From Nyssa sinensis (lineage: Eukaryota; Streptophyta; Magnoliopsida; Cornales; Nyssaceae): 64,000 bases of DNA. A program made the position numbers and the translations under genes. Of this stretch, positions 51,051 through 56,461 are shown in pieces. The stretch's first letter is position 1; the number at the start of each line of letters is the position of its first letter. The notes beneath the pieces are model-generated. The model was not told the DNA's origin, ran no database searches, and worked only from the letters and a program-made list of their open reading frames with translations. The stretch is from NCBI GenBank assembly GCA_008638375.1, contig CM018052.1, positions 9,006,506 to 9,070,505 of the forward strand. Direction: 5' to 3'.

Positions 51051-53152
51051 TCATTTTTATTGTCACTATTCGTCTGCCCTGGCATCGTCCATATATTCAT
51101 GTGATTGAAATTCAACCCGTTTATTTCATCATCGTAACATAAAACCTTATCGGCTCGCTCGGGTACGATTTGGGTCAGGGTATTACAATTTCCATCTCCG
51201 TAACTACCTTTCGAAAATTAACGAAGTGTTTCAAGAATGCTTTTTCAAATTTCAAAATTCAATAACTTACAAATTATAAATCCACTTTTTATAAAATTTA
51301 TATATTTCGACTGTAAACATCGAGATCTATCAAATAAGATCCATATTGCATATGAAAATTTCAACAACAAAAAAATCGCTACGAAACATTTCGCTGTTTC
51401 ATTTGAAATACTAAAATTTTATTGTTTTAAGCATTGACACAAAAAATGACCCGGGGGGGGGGGGGGGGAATGATCGGACATCAGAGAATATAAATCTTGA
51501 GACAATACAATTTCATTATGCTAATCGGATAAACTTGACACAAAAAAAATCACTAGAAATTTTCTCAAAACAATAAAATTTCATTGTTATGAGAAAACAG
51601 TGAAATTCTGGAGAGAAATGTGTGCCTCTACATCTTGGGCTCTTTGGCTTAATAGCAGGTAATCATATTTGTGTGTGTATAATTGTATAAATGTATAAAT
51701 ACAACTCACTTTCACAGTGTTGTTCAATGACTTGTGTTTTGAATTGATTTTAGTGTGAAAAGTTGTTGTAATGACATTTTTTAGATTCTTTCCCAAATTG
51801 AAGGCAAGATACGATTATGGGCTGATGATATTCATATTGAGGTTTTGTCTAATAGTGGGTGTTTGAAACACAGATCAATGAGATGAAATCATAAAAGGTC
51901 AAACCCATACAATGTAAATACCCACCAAGATATATCATACTCTGTAAGACTATCATAAATTTATGTGAAATCCAACCCATGCAAGGAAGAGCTTTGGGGC
52001 TTTTGGAGACTCTGAGGAAGGCTAAGGGTTAGGCTAGGGTTCAAGCTTGTAAGGAGTTTTGGCGAGTTGTCATTGCCCACGATTTGGTGACTTGTGATTT
52101 GTAATTGATATAGGTGATGGAACGATGGCAACAGCTGTGGAGTGCGGTTGAGGGGCTGCTAGAGTGAGAGTATATGGTGGTGCAATGGTGTATATAGAGC
52201 TTGATCGTGCAGTCATGAGATGCCGAAACGATATGACAGTCGTTGATGGAGAAGTTGACTGAGAGAACATCCTTGGCATGGCCCATTAAATGGCGGGGGC
52301 AGTGTTCCCACCGGTGAGATCTCAGAGGCGGACCTTGCTGTCCCAGAGCTTGATCAAATATTGTGTCCGCTAGCATGAGAGTATCCAGAGCTTGATCGTG
52401 CGGCCATGATGATTAGTGATAGGAGGTTGCAAAACTTGTGGAGCCATGATGATGGGTGCTGGTTCTTTCGATGGAGGTCGATCTGTGACGAACAAGATGA
52501 TTTGGTATTGCAACTGTGATTCAATGATGAACGGAATCTGTAATAGTGGTGATTGTGAGTCTGTGCTATAACCAGGCTGTGGATGTTGGGATGAACAAGA
52601 TGGTTAAAAAACTAGTGAGATGGGGTTCTTGGCTCGTCCATGGTGGCGACGCCTTGGTGGTGGCCTTGAGGTGCAGAGCTGGTGCATGTGTAGTGGGTGA
52701 CCAGAAGGGCAGAGACTATAAACACAGATAAGGGCAGAGCATCACCACCTCACATGCTGGCATGAGGATGTGATGGCGTTGATTTTTTTAGTTGATGGCA
52801 GTACTGCTGTAGTATCAGGAAAAGATTTTTTTTTCTTTCTTTCCTAGCAAGATTTTGTCTACTTTTTGCTTTATAAGAGAAGTATTCAGCCTTTTTAAAA
52901 AATAACTTGTCCTTGGATTTTTCTTGCATAAAAAAATTACTTTCATTTTTCATTATAGGTAGCTACATTGTTTATTCATTTTCCTTAGAGGGCTAGAAAA
53001 CTTGCTTTCAAATACTATAAAATTAGAGACTTAGTTTCTATTCTGACCAGGATGATTGATCTGTGCTATAGGTTCTCAAGAATTTGGGACCAGGTGCTTT
53101 GAGGGACATAATTTGCCATGCAGAGTTATATCGGGTGCAGAATTTGAACTAA
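2172..53152 (+). CDS. TWINKLE-family primase homologue (primase/TOPRIM only), 13 exons
   Basis: Joined exons: 2172-2358, 2469-2599, 6718-6773, 6858-6909, 7048-7158, 10860-10940, 11644-11727, 21218-21283, 21369-21485, 33213-33260, 33357-33442, 44632-44692, 53072-53152. All introns are GT-AG and the phases agree, giving 386 aa plus stop. Residues 1-62 are Ser/Arg/Phe-rich with no acidic residue before E39, like an organelle transit peptide. A zinc ribbon follows (C104-x2-C107 and C132-x4-C137), then a TOPRIM domain with E258 in VEGE and the D320-G-D322 pair, and a late acidic KDANE at 356-360. Known for the family: plant TWINKLE is a mitochondrial/plastid primase-helicase, and Arabidopsis At1g30660 is a primase-only relative. 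Here the frame ends at residue 386, before any helicase domain. Inferred role: organellar primer synthesis or an accessory to full-length TWINKLE. L323 after DGD is a small departure from the usual small residue. Gene identity is very likely; exact 5' and 3' ends are less certain. Confidence 0.88.
2469..2599 (+). CDS. primase homologue exon 2: first half of zinc ribbon
   Basis: Encodes residues 63-106. Contains [20 protein letters not shown] and LICPK, the conserved TWINKLE stretch leading into the zinc ribbon. Donor CCCCAAG|GTAAGG, phase 0. The open frame runs on into the intron, so the end was set from family conservation and the next exon. Confidence 0.87.
2600..6717 (+). other. primase homologue intron 2 (4.1 kb)
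   Basis: Starts GTAAGG and ends GATAG. Contains a LINE 3' tail near 3445 and a purine-rich AGAGAGAAGAGGG stretch at about 5045-5215. The remainder shows no recognisable coding sequence. Confidence 0.7.
3445..3960 (-). mobile_element. LINE 3'-end fragment (minus strand)
   Basis: The left edge TTTTTTTTGATTAGTAAACT is the reverse complement of a plant L1 3' terminus (short linker then poly-A), the same type of end seen at 12753. The following bases are non-coding and L1-3'UTR-like. The right limit is approximate. Confidence 0.45.
6718..6773 (+). CDS. primase homologue exon 3
   Basis: Acceptor GATAG|TGCAGAGG, donor GATTG|GTAAGC. Encodes [18 protein letters not shown] and two bases of codon 125. 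It supplies zinc-ribbon C107 and the GG...S-SL segment of the family. Too short to be found as a stand-alone frame; identified by homology and phase. Confidence 0.8.
6858..6909 (+). CDS. primase homologue exon 4: second half of zinc ribbon
   Basis: Acceptor ATTAG|GGATTT, donor GGCCAG|GTAGTG. Completes W125 and encodes [17 protein letters not shown], the WxCFRxxCGW signature with C132 and C137 closing the zinc ribbon. The acceptor has a weak pyrimidine tract. Confidence 0.83.
7048..7158 (+). CDS. primase homologue exon 5
   Basis: 37 codons between TTGCAG|GTC and GATGAG|GTATTT. Contains the [13 protein letters not shown] stretch conserved in plant TWINKLE between zinc ribbon and primase core. 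Confidence 0.85.
8258..8663. mobile_element. MITE with GGGATAATTA terminal inverted repeats
   Basis: Left end GGGATAATTAATCTGATATC and right end (reversed) GGGATAATTACACTAATCTC. The inner parts also fold back, with repeated ACCTCCC/GGGAGGT blocks. 406 bp, non-coding, in intron 5. The flanks are T-rich, so the target duplication cannot be defined. Confidence 0.65.
9337..9800 (+). mobile_element. relic of a Copia 5' LTR, primer-binding site and leader
   Basis: Collinear with the 5' end of the complete Copia element at 23054: shared words ATAAGGTGCAAGGG and TTAAGCCCTAAGCC, followed by TGGTATAAGAGCC (9527-9539), one base off the initiator-Met tRNA primer-binding site TGGTATCAGAGCC, then a leader with similar GCTGACATCA phrases. 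No coding part and no 3' LTR, so a truncated relative. Confidence 0.6.
10860..10940 (+). CDS. primase homologue exon 6
   Basis: 27 codons between TTTCAG|CTT and [27 protein letters not shown] and NAVMQ match the conserved helical segment at the start of the primase core. Confidence 0.87.
11644..11727 (+). CDS. primase homologue exon 7
   Basis: 28 codons between CTGCAG|AAT and [30 protein letters not shown] is the highly conserved plant TWINKLE primase-core motif. Confidence 0.9.
11728..12752 (+). other. intron 7, left part, nothing recognised
   Basis: AT-rich intronic DNA between exon 7 and the LINE. No coding similarity, tRNA or repeat termini seen. Confidence 0.5.
12753..14793 (-). pseudogene. 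LINE ORF2 3' half: reverse transcriptase and zf-RVT
   Basis: Shows the RT motif [11 protein letters not shown] and the active-site box [12 protein letters not shown] (normally F-x-DD), [20 protein letters not shown] and the [20 protein letters not shown] thumb region, then zf-RVT residues [19 protein letters not shown]. At least two frameshifts, near 13950-14050 and 13570-13650, and stops break the frame. Confidence 0.85.
14794..18623 (+). mobile_element. solo LTR, 3,830 bp, with 5-bp target duplication CCACA
   Basis: Begins TGTCACGACC and ends GGATATTACA, i.e. TG...CA termini, flanked by perfect direct repeats CCACA at 14789-14793 and 18624-18628. Removing it rejoins the LINE reading frame ([18 protein letters not shown] on the minus strand). 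No gag or pol coding, so a solo LTR formed by LTR-LTR recombination is the simplest reading; a non-autonomous element is the alternative. The lineage is not determined; Gypsy is likely from size and termini (inference). Confidence 0.85.
18624..19940 (-). pseudogene. LINE ORF2 5' part: endonuclease end and start of reverse transcriptase
   Basis: Minus-strand peptides [40 protein letters not shown] and [13 protein letters not shown] are classic plant L1 RT N-terminal motifs. The SDHSP motif of the endonuclease lies near 19700. Internal stops and a 54-base tandem duplication are present. Confidence 0.85.
19247..19354. repeat. 54-bp tandem duplication inside the LINE
   Basis: Two adjacent copies of a 54-base unit (19247-19300, 19301-19354) beginning GATTTCTGCCTCCA, differing by a few bases. 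The unit is a multiple of three, so it duplicates 18 codons ([12 protein letters not shown] repeated). Confidence 0.85.
19941..21217 (+). other. intron 7, right part, nothing recognised
   Basis: Poly-T run near 19960-19977, then AT-rich intronic sequence up to the exon 8 acceptor. No coding similarity or RNA gene seen. Confidence 0.5.
21218..21283 (+). CDS. primase homologue exon 8
   Basis: 22 codons between CTTCAG|GAG and [32 protein letters not shown] leads directly into TOPRIM strand 1, which is split by the 85-base intron that follows. Confidence 0.9.
21369..21485 (+). CDS. primase homologue exon 9: TOPRIM glutamate motif
   Basis: 39 codons between CATAG|GTT and GAAAAG|GTTTGG. Begins [14 protein letters not shown], which carries the catalytic TOPRIM glutamate E258, then CVSVPDGAP. 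Confidence 0.9.
21486..22067 (+). other. start of intron 9, nothing recognised
   Basis: Moderately GC-rich sequence with CACACA runs near 21620-21645. It could be an old repeat but no termini or coding were found. Confidence 0.4.
22068..22964. mobile_element. hAT-like MITE, 897 bp
   Basis: Terminal inverted repeats CAAGGATCAAAATTT (left) and, reversed, AAAGGATCAAAATTT (right). Flanks CCCGCTGC (22060-22067) and CCCACTGC (22965-22972) are an 8-bp target duplication with one CG-to-CA change, the hAT length. Interior is AT-rich, with GAAAC/GTTTC phrases inverted towards both ends. No transposase. Confidence 0.65.
23054..23247 (+). repeat. 5' LTR of the Copia element
   Basis: Starts TGTTAGATTTA and ends CTTAACT. 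Identical over most of its length to the two halves of the 3' LTR; the TATAAATATAAGG stretch is a plausible promoter. Confidence 0.85.
23983..24960 (+). pseudogene. Copia gag with CCHC zinc knuckle
   Basis: Frame starting [20 protein letters not shown] near 23983. Interrupted by TAG at 24073-24075 and further stops near 24286 and 24434. Ends with a zinc knuckle [14 protein letters not shown] (C-x2-C-x4-H-x4-C) near 24675-24715. Gag packages element RNA. Confidence 0.85.
24940..26230 (+). pseudogene. Copia protease, pre-integrase and integrase region
   Basis: The protease motif is [11 protein letters not shown], where the catalytic DSG has become DSR, so it is inactive. Then the pre-integrase motif [12 protein letters not shown] and C-x2-C of [10 protein letters not shown], followed by integrase core parts [15 protein letters not shown] and [20 protein letters not shown]. 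Stops at 25512, 25716, 25761, 25806 and 26037. Confidence 0.88.
26231..28060 (+). pseudogene. Copia reverse transcriptase and RNase H
   Basis: RT shows [29 protein letters not shown] and the catalytic YVDDI near 27109-27123. RNase H shows SDADWAS near 27600 and DNQAAMF near 27835. A one-base deletion near 26855 and stops at 26568, 26643, 26745, 26850, 27398, 27401, 27437, 27632, 27635, 27821 and 27878 break it. Confidence 0.9.
28074..29205 (+). repeat. 3' LTR of the Copia element, interrupted by a MITE
   Basis: Two halves (28074-28140 and 29079-29205) match the 5' LTR; with the insertion and one TTA removed, the length is again 194 bp. Confidence 0.85.
28141..29075. mobile_element. PIF/Harbinger (Tourist-like) MITE, 935 bp, inside the Copia 3' LTR
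   Basis: Terminal inverted repeats GGCTTCGTTTGGTTAGG and, reversed, GGCTTAGTTTGGTTAGG (16/17). Flanked by TTA on both sides (28138-28140, 29076-29078), the PIF/Harbinger target duplication. AT-rich, non-coding. Absent from the 5' LTR, so it inserted after the Copia element. Confidence 0.88.
29211..31015 (+). other. intron 9 segment, mostly unassigned
   Basis: Contains one SINE (29868-29984). A minus-strand 67-codon frame at 30657-30860 ([20 protein letters not shown]) looks peptide-like but I do not recognise a family; it may be a gene fragment. Confidence 0.4.
29868..29984 (-). mobile_element. tRNA-derived SINE (minus strand)
   Basis: On the minus strand: A box TAGCTTGGTTGGTA (29960-29973), B box GGATTCAAGTCC (about 29918-29930), then tail GATCTACCTATT and poly-A. 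TTAGTTT at both ends is a likely target duplication. Pol III promoter boxes with a LINE-like tail define a SINE. Confidence 0.72.
31016..31048. repeat. (TA)n microsatellite
   Basis: Uninterrupted TA dinucleotides, about 16 units, inside intron 9. Confidence 0.9.
31074..31837. mobile_element. candidate MITE, about 760 bp
   Basis: Left end GCGTTTGGATAGTAATTCAG then ATATGATTTT; right end reversed GTGTTTGGTTAGTTACCGGG then AATATGATTTTT. Non-coding, with internal GTTTGGATATGATAATAA repeats. Target duplication unclear. Confidence 0.55.
31900..32010 (+). mobile_element. tRNA-derived SINE (plus strand)
   Basis: Weak A box TTAACTTGAATGGTA (31906-31920), B box AGGTTCAAGTCTT (31951-31963), tail GTGTATTACCTATCAAAAAG with poly-A. 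The tail resembles that of the SINE at 29868, suggesting the same family. Confidence 0.55.
32011..33212 (+). other. end of intron 9, nothing recognised
   Basis: AT-rich sequence with poly-T near 32693-32705. No coding or repeat termini recognised before exon 10. Confidence 0.5.
33213..33260 (+). CDS. primase homologue exon 10
   Basis: 16 codons between AAGCTAG|GAC and [28 protein letters not shown] matches the conserved segment between the two TOPRIM motifs. Separated from exon 9 by an 11.7-kb intron holding a whole Copia element. Confidence 0.87.
33357..33442 (+). CDS. primase homologue exon 11: TOPRIM DxD motif
   Basis: Acceptor TTTTAG|GCA, donor AAAG|GTAACC, phase 2. Encodes [20 protein letters not shown] and the following [10 protein letters not shown] stretch; D320 and D322 are the metal-binding DxD pair. 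Confidence 0.9.
33443..34830 (+). other. start of intron 11, nothing firm
   Basis: Contains local repeats of the type AGGAAACTAA/ACTAAAGATTACA between about 34140 and 34400 (degenerate short tandem repeat). No coding recognised. Confidence 0.4.
34831..36905 (-). mobile_element. SIRE/Tork-type Copia fragment (minus strand)
   Basis: Minus-strand parts in order: [19 protein letters not shown] after integrase, [20 protein letters not shown] at the RT start, [15 protein letters not shown] and YVDGIIFGS (catalytic YVDD changed to YVDG), RNase [10 protein letters not shown], then [20 protein letters not shown] at the pol end near 35000-35130. Beyond it lies an LTR-like stretch with repeated GTCAACTGG/TCGACTGG words. 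Integrase and gag are missing; several stops. It abuts a LINE at about 36905. Confidence 0.85.
36990..40440 (-). pseudogene. LINE ORF2 remnant: endonuclease, RT, zf-RVT
   Basis: RT pieces: [19 protein letters not shown] near 39115, [17 protein letters not shown] near 38520, RGG..RRITLIRS-like [20 protein letters not shown] near 38020, and [10 protein letters not shown] near 37830. zf-[23 protein letters not shown] near 37190. Many stops and frameshifts. Confidence 0.82.
39955..40014. repeat. poly-C followed by poly-A homopolymer
   Basis: About 24 C then about 36 A, with no intervening base, inside the LINE endonuclease region. Length may be unreliable because such runs are error-prone. Confidence 0.85.
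41308..41793. mobile_element. hAT MITE, 486 bp, with perfect 8-bp target duplication
   Basis: Left end TAGGGATGACAATTTAACC and right end reversed TAGGGATGGCAACGAGGC, a widespread plant hAT terminal type. Flanked by CTCCCCTT on both sides (41300-41307, 41794-41801). Non-coding; lies in the LINE between ORF1 and ORF2 remnants. Confidence 0.88.
41890..43700 (-). pseudogene. LINE ORF1 remnant
   Basis: Minus-strand [20 protein letters not shown] near 42280-42350 resembles the DUF4283/zinc-knuckle protein encoded by plant L1 ORF1. A further minus-strand frame at 43408-43698 may be its N-terminal part. Heavily broken. Confidence 0.5.
42810..43320. mobile_element. candidate MITE-like insertion in the LINE
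   Basis: AT-rich block bounded by GACACCGACACTCTC on the left and CGTGTCGTGTTGTATTC on the right, containing two TA microsatellites (43015-43033, 43222-43252). It interrupts LINE-like sequence, but no clean inverted repeats or target duplication were found. Confidence 0.35.
43701..44631 (+). other. end of intron 11, nothing recognised
   Basis: Contains loose repeats of CTTACT/GGCTTACT between about 44030 and 44330. No coding recognised. Confidence 0.4.
44632..44692 (+). CDS. primase homologue exon 12
   Basis: Acceptor ACATCAG|ATG, donor AATGAG|GTGTGT. Completes R340 and encodes [20 protein letters not shown]. The CW..WPKK...FKDANE pattern is diagnostic of plant TWINKLE. Confidence 0.88.
46174..46212 (-). 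repeat. C-rich tract, G-quadruplex-prone on minus strand
   Basis: CCCCCT-type units; the minus strand has at least four runs of five or more G separated by single A, a strong G-quadruplex pattern. Confidence 0.8.
46724..46755 (-). repeat. second C-rich tract (CCCCCTT units)
   Basis: Several CCCCCTT units; the minus strand has G5 runs with AA loops, again matching the G-quadruplex consensus. It sits in the same relative place, after a CTCT run, as CT-rich runs in the neighbouring repeats. Confidence 0.8.
47944..51187 (+). mobile_element. second solo LTR of the TGTCACGACC family, 3,244 bp
   Basis: Starts TGTCACGACCCGAAACCCAC and ends GGGTATTACA; same termini as the solo LTR at 14794. Flanks ATTGC and ATTTC suggest a 5-bp target duplication with one change. 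Shares internal GGTGAGCT...CTCAGTAAGTA, GACCCGTAGGTCCCA and GTTGAGTCC boxes. No pol coding; contains a SINE-like insertion and long poly-T and TTA-repeat stretches near 50720-51050. Confidence 0.78.
49590..49700 (+). mobile_element. SINE-like tRNA-derived sequence inside the solo LTR
   Basis: A box TGGCATAGTGGCTAA (49604-49618) and B box AGGTTCAATTCACT (49646-49659), followed by a T-run. The ends do not pair as an acceptor stem, so it is a SINE or tRNA relic, not a working tRNA gene. Confidence 0.5.
51188..53071 (+). other. end of intron 12
   Basis: AT-rich; includes a poly-G run at about 51453-51468 and the RACK1-like pseudogene fragment. The rest is unassigned. Confidence 0.5.
52160..52410 (-). 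pseudogene. RACK1-like WD40 pseudogene fragment
   Basis: Minus-strand peptide [20 protein letters not shown] then SHDCTIKL matches the third WD repeat of plant RACK1 (consensus GHTKDVLSVAFS...IVSASRDRTIKLW). Just upstream, in another frame, DSKVRL and DLTGGNTA fit the preceding blade, with TGG turned to TGA and a frameshift. A second CGCACGATCAAGCTCTGG copy lies near 52395. No other WD repeats are visible. A dead fragment in the intron of an unrelated gene, on the opposite strand. Confidence 0.72.
53072..53152 (+). CDS. primase homologue exon 13: terminal exon, early stop
   Basis: Acceptor CTATAG|GTT. Encodes [20 protein letters not shown] followed by RVQNLN and TAA at 53150-53152. The first 20 residues match the TWINKLE linker; the last six do not, and the linker residues that normally lead to the helicase are missing. 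An alternative GT donor inside this exon (TATCGG|GTGCAG), joined to an AG acceptor before 53713, would give another short tail also lacking the helicase. Confidence 0.8.
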   Translation, partial: VLKNLGPGALRDIICHAELYRVQNLN

Positions 53153-54760
53153 GCCATATGAGGTATATATTTCAAACCAAAAACTTTGGAGGTCGGGGAG
53201 GATTTCGTTAGTGTTAGTGTGCAAAGGCTATAAGGTATCATTCACAAGATGCATTTTGTTTGTATTCGTCAACTGAAAAATTTAAAGTTTTACAGACCTT
53301 CGAATAGAGAAAGAGATACAAAAGTCGAGGGGAAAGAAAATTCTCCATTGGCTGTCCTCCTGATACAATGCAAAAAGTATGCATGTAAGGTATGTTGCGC
53401 ATGTTTGAAACTTTATAACAGCTTGACTTTGAGATTTTGGAAGCATCAAATAATACAAGGCCTTAAAAATTTGAATTCCATGAGAGAACTGAAAACTTTG
53501 TGTTTGATTGATTAACCTATTTGTTTGCTTTGCAATTACAATGAGGTTCAATGGATCTTCTTTGCTTGCTATTCAGCTTATTATTCATTAAAAAGAAAAA
53601 AAAAAAGAAGAAAATTGCAGCTATTTTATCCACCAATACAGGTTTCTGGATTATCTTAAATTATGTACTTGGTCTATTTTATTTGTTAATTTTTTTGGGA
53701 CTTTTGTAACCTTTTAATTGCAGCTTCTAGGTGTGTTATCCATGTGAAGTGGATTGGCAAACCAAAAGCAAAAGCAAAGGATCTGGAAACTCATGGGTAG
53801 ACGTGTAAACTCGTCATATCAATTAATGTAACCCTCCCTTGAGAACTTCGTTCTTCTTGAATTAATTAATATGGCATCAATTTGTCCTTGGACTCTTTAA
53901 CTGGTAACTCTTTCAACATGGGGCTTTTTGTTTTGAGTGCAATCCCTGTGAGCCCTTATTTTTATTTTATTTTTTGATATGTAATATATTATTGTATTAT
54001 AAAGAAACATGGCAGAGGGGAAGGAGAGAGCTAGCTACGGATGGCTATACAATCCATTGGTGTGATGTGAGCCCTTATTTCTACTTACTCTTGAAACCAA
54101 ACCATACCATGGGGGGATGGGGTTAACAATAAAACTTAATCCCACCCTCTAATCATCCCTTGAATCACCAAGTTGTTGATGCTTTTTATTTTTATTTTTA
54201 TAGAGTGTTTGAGGTTGCTTTCAAAATCAACCCAAATCAGTTTTAAAATTGCAAATGTAATACTAGGATATAGAAAAAGTTGTTCCTAATCCCTCATACC
54301 CACTACTTATTATAGTTAAAAGGTAAGTTTATAATATTAGAAAGGTTTTTTTAGTTTATAACATTACTCAATCTAAACTTAAAAAGTAAGGGTGTGTGTG
54401 ATTTTCATATTTTATATATATATATATATGTATATGTCATTATCGAGACAGCCTGTCATGTGATGTGTGTGTTTAGCATTGTACGTCATTCTAATTGAAG
54501 GCCGGACACACTGACCATTAACTTCACCATCTTCTCTATTATTAATGTATGGATCAACAAGATAATAAGACCGCCATTATTATTTTAATCTACGCACATC
54601 ACATTCTTTCGAAATAAGCAACATGATGTCAATATCATGGAGTTCTTCACTTTATTTTTTTAATTTTTAAAAGACGATTTTGGATACAAATTTTATATTA
54701 AAGTGCAGATACGAATCCCTTTATTATTATATTATTATTATTATTAAATCGGACTCTTTA

Positions 54761-54764
<4 letters not shown>
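53153..54764 (+). other. 3' UTR and spacer between primase homologue and P450
   Basis: No helicase-like coding found. An AG acceptor before 53713 could define a 3' UTR exon. A TA microsatellite lies near 54411-54431. Contains the P450 promoter. Confidence 0.5.

Positions 54765-54835
<71 letters not shown>
54765..54835 (+). repeat. (CT)n(TA)n microsatellite directly upstream of the P450 start
   Basis: A CT tract followed by an uninterrupted TA tract ending about 35 bases before the P450 ATG. It probably lies in the core promoter or 5' UTR and could supply or mask a TATA box. Length polymorphism here may affect expression (inference). Confidence 0.85.
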
Positions 54836-54838
<3 letters not shown>

Positions 54839-54870
54839 CAGAGTCATCGTATCGTAGCAAAGCAAGCACC

Positions 54871-56461
54871 ATGATTGCGCTGCTTCTCCTCCTTGTAGCT
54901 GCTTTTCCCTTGCTTATATTTCTTACTCAAAAATACAGAAAACGATTGCCTCTTCCACCAGGTCCTTTAGGGCTTCCTATCATTGGTAACTTACACCAGT
55001 TTATTAACTCAGTTCCCCATCTTTACCTATGGCAACTTTCAAAAAAATATGGGCCCCTCGTCTCCTTGCAACTTGGTATGGTACCCACCCTTGTAGTTTC
55101 TTCTGCAAAAATGGCCAAGGAGGTCCTAAAAACCCATGATCTTGAATTTTCTAGTAGGCCACCCTTGGTTAGCCATCAAAGACTTTCTTACAATGGCTTA
55201 GATGTGGTTTTTGCACCTTATAATAATTACTGGAAGGAAATGAGAAAGATTTGCGTTCTTCATCTCTTCAGCTCTAAGAGAGTTCAATCCTTTTACTCTA
55301 TTCGAGAGAACGAGGTTTCCCAAATGATTAAAAAAATCTCCAATTTTGCTTCTCACTCCAAACTCGCCAATTTGAGCGAGATACTACTCTCTCTCACTAG
55401 TTCCATAATTTGTAGAATTGCTTTCGGTAAGAGGTATGACGATGAAGGTTGTGAGAGAAGTCAGTTTCATAGCCTTCTTAATGAAGCTCAAGCCATGATG
55501 GGAAGCTTCTTTGTCTCAGACCATTTTCCTTTTATGAGTTGGGTGGATAAACTAAGCAGATTGTCAACTCGGCTTGAAAAAAATTTCAAGGAATTAGATT
55601 TGTTTTATCAGGAAATCATTGACGAGCACCTTAGCAAAAAGAGTACCATGTCTGAGGAAGAGGATATTGTTGATATCTTACTTCAACTGCAGAAGGATCA
55701 GTCATTTGCAATTGATCTCACTTTCGATCACATAAAAGCAGTGCTCATGGTCTCATCTCTTTTCTTTTCTTTTTTTATCGTTGTTTTCAGTCTATTTCCA
55801 TATCCATATCCTTATCTTCTTTTTTTTTTCCCTTTCTATACAGAATATATTTGTGGCGGGAACAGATACAAGTGCTGCCACTTTGGTTTGGGCGATGGCA
55901 GAACTAATGAAACACCCGAGAGTGATGAAAAGAGTTCAGGAGGAAGTTAGAGATATTATTGGAAGCAAAGGTGTTGTAGGGGAAGATGATCTTCACAAAC
56001 TTCCTTATCTCATTTCAGTGGTGAAGGAGATACTGAGATTACATCCTGCAGATCCATTGTTGGTTCCACATGAAACAACTCAACAGTGCTATATAGAGGG
56101 GTATAGGATTCGACCCAAAACAATGGTCTATGTGAATGCATGGGCCATAGGCAGGGATCCTGAAGCTTGGGAAAACCCAGAAGAGTTTTTTCCTGAGAGG
56201 TTTCTGGGTAGTTCTATTGACTACAAAGGACAAGACTTTGAGTTGATTCCATTTGGGGCGGGGCGAAGAGGTTGCCCTGGAATACAGCTTGGAGTTGTGA
56301 CAGTGGAGCTTGCACTCGCTAACCTTCTCTACTCATTTGACTGGGAACTTCCTCCTGAGATGAACAAGGAAGACATCGATATGGATGTGCTACCCGGTAT
56401 TACAATGCATAAGAAAAACGCTCTTTGCCTTTTACCCAAGAAATATCGATCGGATGAATAA
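54871..56461 (+). CDS. cytochrome P450, CYP71 clan (CYP71/CYP83-like), two exons
   Basis: Exons 54871-55749 and 55844-56461 flank a 94-base phase-0 intron (ATG|GTCTCA to ATACAG|AAT) and give 498 aa, the usual length. Visible motifs: N-terminal membrane anchor (residues 2-19), basic stretch then PPGP hinge (29-32), C-helix WKEMR (121-125), I-helix AGTDTS (298-303), ExxR (E355-R358), PERF (410-413) and haem loop FGAGRRGCPG with C437 as the haem ligand. Known of the family: ER-anchored haem monooxygenases using NADPH-P450 reductase, many acting in specialised metabolism. The single intron just before the I-helix motif is the classic CYP71-clan position. The C-terminal segment resembles CYP71/CYP83 proteins, but the substrate cannot be predicted. 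ATG context CACCATGA is good. It appears intact and functional; the open frame running through the intron is not the real protein. Confidence 0.95.

Noticed and set aside
50532..51142. Phe/Ile/Tyr-rich frames of up to 190 codons
   Set aside because: Translation of poly-T, TATATA and TTA repeats inside the solo LTR; not a gene.
53153..54870. Search for helicase exons of TWINKLE
   Set aside because: No Walker A or other RecA-like motifs were found in any + strand frame before the P450.
54871..55950. Single-exon 359-residue P450 product
   Set aside because: It reads through a 94-base intron (55750-55843) and loses the I-helix motif frame; splicing restores all P450 motifs.
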